Positions 5,489 through 9,481 of a stretch of 9,481 nt of DNA are shown one piece after another. The stretch is from JAHQVI01 sp964407075 (GTDB lineage Bacteria; Pseudomonadota; Alphaproteobacteria; Rhizobiales; Rhodomicrobiaceae). Within the stretch, counting starts at the first letter, position 1. Each line of letters begins with the position of its first letter. The notes beneath the pieces are model-generated. The model was not told the origin of the DNA. It saw only the letters and a list, made by a program, of their open reading frames with translations, and did not search any database. The position numbers and the translations under genes are program-made. The DNA lies in the NCBI GenBank assembly GCA_964407075.1, contig CAYOUE010000129.1:1-9481 (forward strand), given 5' to 3'.

Positions 5489-8400
5489 TCAAAGCCCCAG
5501 CGTCCCAGTCCCCCCGCGCTCGTCCTCATCCTTCTCCCGCGCGTAATACGGCACCAGCTTGAACGCCGCATAGGGGCTGTATTGCTGGTTCTGGATCAGG
5601 CCCTGGAACATCTCTTGCCGCTCCAGGAACTCGTGCACCTCCTGCGCGTGGGCGCCGCTCGTCGCGCCTGTCACCGCGCGGACGACGGCCTTCTTGTGGT
5701 CGGGCTGCTGATTTTTCAGGAAGATGCGCGTCGCCAATGACCCCGCCAGATCGGGCGGCAGGTCGCCGGGATATTGCGTACCGATGGCGATGCCGACGCC
5801 GAAGGCGCGGCCTTCGCGCGCAAGGTTCTCCAGATGTTTCGACGACGCCACGCGCCACGCCTCGTCGAGCACCAGCAGGCGCGTCAGGCGGCGCGGCTGG
5901 TCCCCGCGCACGAGATGGCCGTGCAGGCGGATGACGATCAGCTCGGCGAGCGCGGCCTTGATCTCGTCGGTCGGCAGCTCGAACAGCGAGAGCACGAGGC
6001 GCTCGTCCAGCATGGTCTCGAACGGCACCTCCAGCTCGTGGCTCTTGGGAAACAGACCCAGTTCGAAAAGCGGCGACACGCGGTCGAGCAGGCTGATCGC
6101 GGTGGCGTTGCGCTGCTCTTTCTGCTCCTCCAGGATCGCCACCACATCGTCGAAGCTCGGCGCGCGGATCTTGTCGACCGTCGCCCAGCGCTGCGGATCG
6201 ACGCCGTGCGCCTCGAAGGCGGTCTTCATCGCGTCGCGCAGGAGCGCGGCCTGCCGGTCCCCCAGGCCGAAGACCCGCTTGAGGACGCCGGTGATGGTGA
6301 AGATGTGCTCGATCGGCTGCGCCATGCCGTCATCGGCGGCGCTCGGGAAGAGGGGGTTGAACGGGATGCCGTGGCGGCGGACATCGTGGACGCGCAGGCC
6401 CTGCTCTGCGACGAAGCCACGGTCGGCATAGTCGTTCTTGAAGTCGAAGATACACACCGGCGCGCCGATATTGGTGACGCCATCGATCAGCACACGGAGC
6501 GTCTGGGTCTTGCCGGAGCCTGAATCGCCGGTGACAAGAACGCCGAAATTGAGCAACTTGACGTCGCTCTCGAACGGTGCCCAGAAGATCGGCTGGCTGT
6601 CCGCGATCTCGTGACCGAGGAAGACGGCGGGTTCGGCGGGAGCCTTGCGCATCGGGCGGGGCTTCAGATGCTCGACTGCGCCGCGCTTTGTCTCCGGCTC
6701 TTCCGGCAACTCCTCTGCAGGCGGACGGTACGGCCACTGAAGGATATCGGAGAGCGAAGCGGTCTGCGACAGCGGCCTCGCCCGCGCGCGCCAGGCGTCG
6801 AAGCCAGGCAGGTGCTCGTGGACGGCGAAGAAGTCCTTGAGCGTGCGCAGACGCTCCCAGCTCGTCGCCTCGAAGGCGCGGATGACGATCGCGCCCTTCT
6901 CGATGGCAGCGTCGAGCAGCGGCCCCGCCGTCCGCCCGCCCTTGGGGAAACGTCCGCCGCGCGGCCTCACGAGCACGGGCCGCGCGTCGCGGCACGCCGA
7001 GAGCACGGAGTGAATTTCCTCCGCAAGCTGATTGCCCTGGTTCGGCTCGTTGCACAGCGCAACGTCCCGCCGCTCAAGCACGCGGCCGTCGGCCTCCATC
7101 TCAAAGCAGATCATGTAGGTCTGCGCGCGGCCCCGGCATTCGCGCCGCGTCCGTATGAACGAGACGCCCTCGATCTCAGGCGCGGCGGCCTTGACCGCCC
7201 ATTCGATCAGATCGGCCTGCTTTGCGCTTTCGGTGGGAACGCCGAAATGGGCGTGCTGGGCCAGATATTTGTCCCATTGAACGTCGAAGTCGATATTCGA
7301 TGCTGCGGCTTGCGGCGCTCCGGCAGCGCCTTGCGCCATGGCGGCGGAGGCGGGAGCGGGCCGCTCCGGCGCGGGAAAATCGTCCATCTCCGGCCGCTCG
7401 CCCTTCGCAATCAGAAGCCGCTGAAAAAGCTGCACGAATTCAGTAACATAGCGCGACGTCTGGCCCGACAGCTCGTCGAGAAACCAGTCCTCGAAGGGAA
7501 ACAGCGGTTCGGCGGCGTCGAACTCCGCGCCGCACAGTTCATAAAGCAGAGCGAGCCGCCGCTCCAGCAGCGCCTCGACCTCGGGGCGCGACAGCGGCTT
7601 GAGCACGACCGGCTGCGCGCCGAGCCGTTCGATGCGGTCGCGGATCGAGGCGTCAATATTCTCCGCTATGTGCTGGTAAAGAAAGGGCAGCACCGCGAAC
7701 GCCACGGCCACATTCGGCAATGTCTCCGCGATCAGCGCGCCGCGGCTCACGGCGTGGGTCAGCCGCTCCTCCCAGCCGTCGAGCTTGCTCTGTTCGAGCT
7801 GGTCGAAGGCGATGAACACCGAGCCGCCGAGCGCCCCGATGATCTTGACCATCTCCTCCAGCCGCAGCCGCGCGCATTGCTCGCTGTCCTGGTTCTGGAT
7901 GCGGATGCCGGCGAGCGACGCATCGACCTTGAGGCCGCGGAGGAAATCGAACGCCTCGTCCTCGCCGAACAGCACGCCGAGGATCGCCGCGATGGTCGCC
8001 TCGCCTGCGGGCGGGATGCGCGTCGCCCTGGCCAGCCGCGCGCGGATCGTGTTGACCAGCCCCTTGAACTCGGCCTCCGACACGGCGACGTCGCCCTCGG
8101 CGACCGCTTTCTTCAGCCTGTCGGCGAGCGGGCCGGGCGCGAGATCGAGCAGCGCCAACCCGAGCGCCACGAGCGGCACCGGCGCGCCTTCGGGCACGAG
8201 GTAAGGTTCGCTCAGGCGCGTCACGAAACTGCGCGTCAGCCAGGCGTCGAACTGCGCTTCCGTCACGAATTCGACCATCGGCAGCACCGCGGCGAACACG
8301 TCGCCCTGCCGGTGCAGCGCGCGCACGGAGGTCAGCAGCGTGTGGGTCTTGCCTGTGCCGGTCTGCCCCTTGATGAGCAGCAGCCGCGAAGCCGGGTCGG

Positions 8401-8569
8401 GGTTCTGGCTCCGCGCGTGATGGACGATGCTGGCTATGCCTTCATCAGCGGTCGGACCGATATCGGACACGTCCAGCAACTCTTCCTCGGCCGCGCCGGC
8501 AAGCGAGGCCACCGCGCCGAAAACGCGAAAGAATTCCGGACTCTTGAAAGCCTCAAGACGCGGATCCAT
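5489..8569 (-). CDS. Large dual P-loop ATPase: N-terminal AAA/STAND-like module plus C-terminal HerA/FtsK/VirB4-like translocase module
   Basis: About 1026 residues with two separate NTPase sites. Module 1 (about 1-400) has Walker A GQTGTGKT (68-75), a Walker B-like VFIAFDQLEQ (251-260, Asp256) and a helical lid-like region, recalling ORC/STAND-type or BrxC/PglY N-terminal ATPases. An Ala/Pro-rich linker (about 398-422) leads to an unassigned alpha/beta region (about 430-600). Module 2 (about 645-1010) has Walker A GDSGSGKT (681-688), FDFKNDY (708-714), Walker B LLVLDEAW (898-905), a polar-Gln motif GTQYPGDLP (930-938) and LATRIFLKNQQ (945-955), as in HerA/VirB4 hexameric DNA or protein pumps. 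The tail is acidic. No signal or membrane segment is visible. I prefer ATG at 8569 (AAGGA 8 nt upstream) to the ATG at 8596, which would overlap the preceding gene's stop. It lies 17 bp after that gene, so the two form an operon. A role in DNA processing or anti-phage defence is inferred only. Confidence 0.88.
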   Translation of the reverse strand: MDPRLEAFKSPEFFRVFGAVASLAGAAEEELLDVSDIGPTADEGIASIVHHARSQNPDPASRLLLIKGQTGTGKTHTLLTSVRALHRQGDVFAAVLPMVEFVTEAQFDAWLTRSFVTRLSEPYLVPEGAPVPLVALGLALLDLAPGPLADRLKKAVAEGDVAVSEAEFKGLVNTIRARLARATRIPPAGEATIAAILGVLFGEDEAFDFLRGLKVDASLAGIRIQNQDSEQCARLRLEEMVKIIGALGGSVFIAFDQLEQSKLDGWEERLTHAVSRGALIAETLPNVAVAFAVLPFLYQHIAENIDASIRDRIERLGAQPVVLKPLSRPEVEALLERRLALLYELCGAEFDAAEPLFPFEDWFLDELSGQTSRYVTEFVQLFQRLLIAKGERPEMDDFPAPERPAPASAAMAQGAAGAPQAAASNIDFDVQWDKYLAQHAHFGVPTESAKQADLIEWAVKAAAPEIEGVSFIRTRRECRGRAQTYMICFEMEADGRVLERRDVALCNEPNQGNQLAEEIHSVLSACRDARPVLVRPRGGRFPKGGRTAGPLLDAAIEKGAIVIRAFEATSWERLRTLKDFFAVHEHLPGFDAWRARARPLSQTASLSDILQWPYRPPAEELPEEPETKRGAVEHLKPRPMRKAPAEPAVFLGHEIADSQPIFWAPFESDVKLLNFGVLVTGDSGSGKTQTLRVLIDGVTNIGAPVCIFDFKNDYADRGFVAEQGLRVHDVRRHGIPFNPLFPSAADDGMAQPIEHIFTITGVLKRVFGLGDRQAALLRDAMKTAFEAHGVDPQRWATVDKIRAPSFDDVVAILEEQKEQRNATAISLLDRVSPLFELGLFPKSHELEVPFETMLDERLVLSLFELPTDEIKAALAELIVIRLHGHLVRGDQPRRLTRLLVLDEAWRVASSKHLENLAREGRAFGVGIAIGTQYPGDLPPDLAGSLATRIFLKNQQPDHKKAVVRAVTGATSGAHAQEVHEFLERQEMFQGLIQNQQYSPYAAFKLVPYYAREKDEDERGGTGTLGL

Positions 8570-8577
8570 GAAAAAAA

Positions 8578-8582
8578 TCCTT
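8578..8582 (-). promoter_or_regulatory. Ribosome binding site that sets the ATPase start
   Basis: AAGGA on the minus strand sits in the 17-bp gap after the preceding stop and 8 nt before ATG at 8569. It favours this ATG over the one at 8596, which has no such site and lies inside the preceding gene. Confidence 0.65.
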
Positions 8583-8586
8583 AAAA

Positions 8587-9481
8587 TCAAATCCATTCGT
8601 TGACGATGAAATGCCGCTCGTCACGCCCGAAGGCGGTGCGCGAACGGTCGCGCAGAACGCTGTCCATCGGGCCGGCGATGTCGTAGCGTTCGAGATCGAG
8701 CAGCCCGGCGCGCCCCGCCGCCGCGACGCGGCTCTTGAAATCCTCCAGCGAACCGAACTCCAGCCCGCTCATGACGCCGGAATCATAAACCTGGGCGATG
8801 GCGACGCGGCCGGTGAACGGCGCGGTCTGCAGGGTCTTCGCCAGATCGCGCACCGTCGCCGCGAAGGCGGCGAGATCGTCCTTGCCCGCGCTCGGCGGAG
8901 GCGGCAGGGCCGCAGCCTTAGCCGCCGGAGCCGCGCCTGCGCCTTTCGCCAGCGCCGCCCGCACGAGCGCTGCGGCGATGTCGGCCTTGCCGTCCCCGCC
9001 GAGCCGGAGGGCCTGGCGCAGCAGCGCGCTTTCGGCGTCCCGCAAGGAACCGCGTTTGAGCCCCGCCGCGCCGAGCAGGATCGCCCGGCTGATCGCGTCG
9101 CGAGAGGTGTTCTGCATGGTGATCTCCGTGAGAGCGGGTTCACACTCCGGCATCCGCGCCAGCAGGAAGGCGCGCAGCAACGCAAAACGCAACGCGGCGC
9201 GGGACGGCATCGCGCCCACGCCCTTCAGGCCGAAAAGCCGCGCCAGAGCGGCGCTTTCGAGATTTTCGCGGCGGGCGAGGAAGGCGCGGACCTTCTGCGC
9301 GCGCATGTCCAGGCCGAGGGCGAGGCCGGGGAGCAGTCGCGACGCGACGCCCGGCCAGGCGCGGCCTGCGAGCGGGCCGGTCTCGGCCTCGATGCGCGCG
9401 CGTCCGGCTTCGGCGATCCGGAATGCGCCCTTTCCTGCCGCAGCGGCAAGACCGCTCCTGCGCAGCTCTTCAAGCGCCGCA
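8587..9481 (-). CDS. Uncharacterised protein with winged-helix-like segments, 5' end beyond the window
   Basis: The frame is open from the right edge to TGA at 8587, giving 297 visible codons and no true start. An ATG at 9306 exists, but nothing like a Shine-Dalgarno sequence precedes it. The codons upstream of it read like protein: LEELRRSGLA, then GKGAFRIAEAGRARIE, a helix-wing pattern common in winged-helix DNA-binding domains. The middle is Ala/Leu/Arg-rich and helical. An Ala/Pro-rich linker with four consecutive prolines (around 8890-8960) leads to a C-terminal unit with GRVAIAQVYDSG, then LEDFKSRVAAAGRAGLLDLE, then HFIVNEWI. That unit again looks like a small winged-helix fold. I do not recognise the family. 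The gene lies 17 bp upstream of the dual ATPase in the same direction, so it is probably its partner: a DNA-binding or adaptor subunit loading or regulating the ATPase. That role is inferred from context alone. Confidence 0.75.
   Translation of the reverse strand, partial: AALEELRRSGLAAAAGKGAFRIAEAGRARIEAETGPLAGRAWPGVASRLLPGLALGLDMRAQKVRAFLARRENLESAALARLFGLKGVGAMPSRAALRFALLRAFLLARMPECEPALTEITMQNTSRDAISRAILLGAAGLKRGSLRDAESALLRQALRLGGDGKADIAAALVRAALAKGAGAAPAAKAAALPPPPSAGKDDLAAFAATVRDLAKTLQTAPFTGRVAIAQVYDSGVMSGLEFGSLEDFKSRVAAAGRAGLLDLERYDIAGPMDSVLRDRSRTAFGRDERHFIVNEWI

Noticed and set aside
6611..8584. Long plus-strand open frame of about 657 codons opposite the dual ATPase
   Set aside because: It is the mirror of a GC-rich coding strand with two intact P-loop modules. 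Its Arg-, His- and Leu-rich translation has no recognisable domain.
1..9481. CRISPR array, tRNA, rRNA or complete insertion sequence
   Set aside because: No regularly spaced direct repeats, cloverleaf-like segments, rRNA sequence or transposase motifs with terminal repeats were seen on either strand.

Overview
The window comes from a GC-rich bacterium. The gene content (LivK-type binding protein, family I CoA-transferase, crotonase, SDR and MarR regulator) and codon usage fit an alphaproteobacterium, probably Rhizobiales-like. This assignment is an inference, because no rRNA or marker gene is present. The window holds three blocks.

Block 1 (1-4299) is a small catabolic regulon. On the minus strand at the left edge is the start of a periplasmic branched-chain-amino-acid-type ABC substrate-binding protein. 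Divergent from it is a short-chain dehydrogenase. A MarR-family repressor gene, which begins with TTG, follows convergently. Divergent from the repressor is a two-gene operon, a family I acyl-CoA transferase overlapping an enoyl-CoA hydratase by ATGA. The same palindrome, ACAGTATACTGT, lies in both divergent promoter regions: two tandem sites at 427-452 and one extended site at 1841-1854. The simplest reading is that the MarR protein controls uptake (binding protein), CoA activation (CoA-transferase), hydration (crotonase) and an alcohol/ketone redox step (SDR) for one organic acid, and represses its own gene. The substrate cannot be read from the sequence.

Block 2 (about 4400-5453) is an AT-rich island. 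Its non-coding part falls to 8 G/C in 60 bases at 4681-4740. It carries one gene, a class I SAM-dependent methyltransferase with A/T-ending codons unlike its neighbours, and looks horizontally acquired.

Block 3 (5489-9481, minus strand) returns to high GC. It is an operon of at least two genes that continues past the right edge. The first visible gene is partial and encodes a protein with winged-helix-like ends. The second encodes a roughly 1026-residue protein with two complete P-loop NTPase modules: an N-terminal AAA/STAND-like one and a C-terminal HerA/FtsK/VirB4-like one, separated by an unassigned middle region. Its layout resembles the large ATPases of DNA-transaction and anti-phage systems, but I cannot match it to a named system. 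This is the part of the window most likely to be something undescribed.
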